NCBI GenBank assembly: GCA_902478935.1
Contig: CABSMV010000107.1
Location: 1 to 6,169, forward strand
Reading direction: 5' to 3'
From: an uncultured Collinsella sp.
GTDB lineage: Bacteria; Actinomycetota; Coriobacteriia; Coriobacteriales; Coriobacteriaceae
DNA: 6,169 bases
Below the pieces are notes generated by a model that saw only the letters and a list, made by a program, of their open reading frames with translations, had not been told where the DNA came from and did no database searches. Within the stretch, counting starts at the first letter, position 1. Every line of letters starts with the position of its first letter. Of the stretch, positions 5,769-6,169 are shown in pieces. The translations under genes were made by a program, and so were the position numbers.

Positions 5769-5798
5769 GGGCTGGCTCTGGGTATCCAGAACCAGCCC
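5769..5798 (+). terminator. Intrinsic terminator of the XRE/membrane-protein unit
   Basis: GGGCTGG (5769-5775) pairs with CCAGCCC (5792-5798). After one C-A mismatch, TCTGG (5777-5781) pairs with CCAGA (5786-5790) around a GTAT loop. The stem starts 9 nt after the membrane-protein stop. The plus-strand tail ATTTGATGTT is only partly U-rich. It separates two convergent genes and could slow transcripts from both sides. Confidence 0.7.
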
Positions 5799-5849
5799 AT
5801 TTGATGTTCGATGAGCCGAGCCGGCGTCTCTCGCAAAGGTAACTGAGAG

Positions 5850-6169
5850 CTAGTGAGGCTTATCAGAATTGACCTTATTAGCGGTATCGGTTTCGAGCGC
5901 CGTGCGGCGGGCGCTGTAGGCGATAAGGCCGGCGCCTGCCGCGGCGAGTGCTGCAGCGGCTGCCGTAAGGGGAGCGTTGACATCGCCCGTGCCCGCAAGC
6001 GCGCCCGCTTTTCCGGAGCGCTTGTTATTGCCGTGGTCCTTGCCACTGCCGGAGCTGCTTCCGCCGGAGCCGCCGCCCTTGTCAGTACCGCCGCCACTCG
6101 AGCCACCATCGCCGTCTGCTGTCATCGGGGCGTCGTGAAGTCCTATCGTATCCGCGCTGCCGCATACGC
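5850..6169 (-). CDS. C-terminal part of a cell-wall-anchored surface protein (partial)
   Basis: The frame is open to the right edge of the window with no stop, so the true start lies beyond 6169; 105 residues are visible. They comprise a short non-repetitive stretch, a Gly/Ser-rich linker (visible residues about 18-48), the sorting-signal pentapeptide LAGTG followed by Asp (57-62), an Ala-rich membrane span (about 66-84) and SARR then a polar tail of 17 residues. This is the layout of sortase substrates: the protein is exported, cut between Thr and Gly and linked to peptidoglycan. LAXTG, not LPXTG, is the motif described for class E sortases of actinobacteria. An internal ATG at 6125-6123 should not be taken as the start, because a protein beginning there would lack a signal peptide. 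The exposed domains are outside the window, so ligand and role are unknown. Confidence 0.8.
   Translation of the reverse strand, partial: VCGSADTIGLHDAPMTADGDGGSSGGGTDKGGGSGGSSSGSGKDHGNNKRSGKAGALAGTGDVNAPLTAAAAALAAAGAGLIAYSARRTALETDTANKVNSDKPH

Noticed and set aside
5465..5842. Plus-strand open frame of 125 codons overlapping the membrane-protein gene in another frame
   Set aside because: Shadow of the membrane-protein gene, reading through its terminator; Arg/Ser/Ala-rich composition typical of out-of-frame translation.
5699..6109. Minus-strand open frame of 136 codons overlapping the surface-protein gene
   Set aside because: Out of frame with the sorting-signal gene, runs through the terminator hairpin and shows no domain.

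Overview
The window looks like chromosomal DNA of a high-GC Gram-positive bacterium. Protein style, a LAXTG-type cell-wall sorting signal and Gram-positive/actinobacterial-type operator sequences suggest a Coriobacteriia (Collinsella-like) host. That assignment is inferred from recognition of the proteins, not from any database search.

Layout. Positions 1-332 hold no convincing gene. They contain two strong hairpins (27-49 and 254-296), small palindromes, and a 19-bp tandem repeat that places short T-tracts every 9-10 bp (about 122-177). Positions 333-4616 carry a minus-strand operon for a second-type (topoisomerase IV-like) type IIA DNA topoisomerase: the ATPase/TOPRIM B subunit (2619-4616, parE-like), then 45 nt later the breakage-reunion A subunit (333-2573, parC-like, GTG start). 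Positions 4617-4935 are a divergent regulatory region. It has a LexA/SOS-box-like site inside a larger inverted repeat, a 37-bp near-perfect palindrome, a possible 22-codon hydrophobic peptide just upstream of the B subunit, and a near-consensus sigma-70 promoter flanked by repeated half-sites facing right. Positions 4936-5760 carry a compact two-gene unit: a 76-aa XRE-family repressor-like protein and a 194-aa four-helix membrane protein whose Shine-Dalgarno overlaps the regulator's stop codon. A hairpin terminator follows at 5769-5798. Positions 5850-6169 (minus) hold the C-terminal end of a cell-wall-anchored surface protein that runs off the right edge.

How it works together. The B and A subunits should assemble into an A2B2 enzyme that passes one duplex through another to decatenate chromosomes and relax supercoils. 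The A subunit has the catalytic Arg-Tyr pair but no visible GyrA box, which argues for a topoisomerase IV-like enzyme rather than a gyrase. The regulator/membrane-protein pair is probably an autoregulated module of unknown function. The most interesting stretch is 4711-4860: its stacked inverted repeats, including the SOS-box match, suggest that this operon, a small peptide, or both are under control that the protein-coding genes do not explain.
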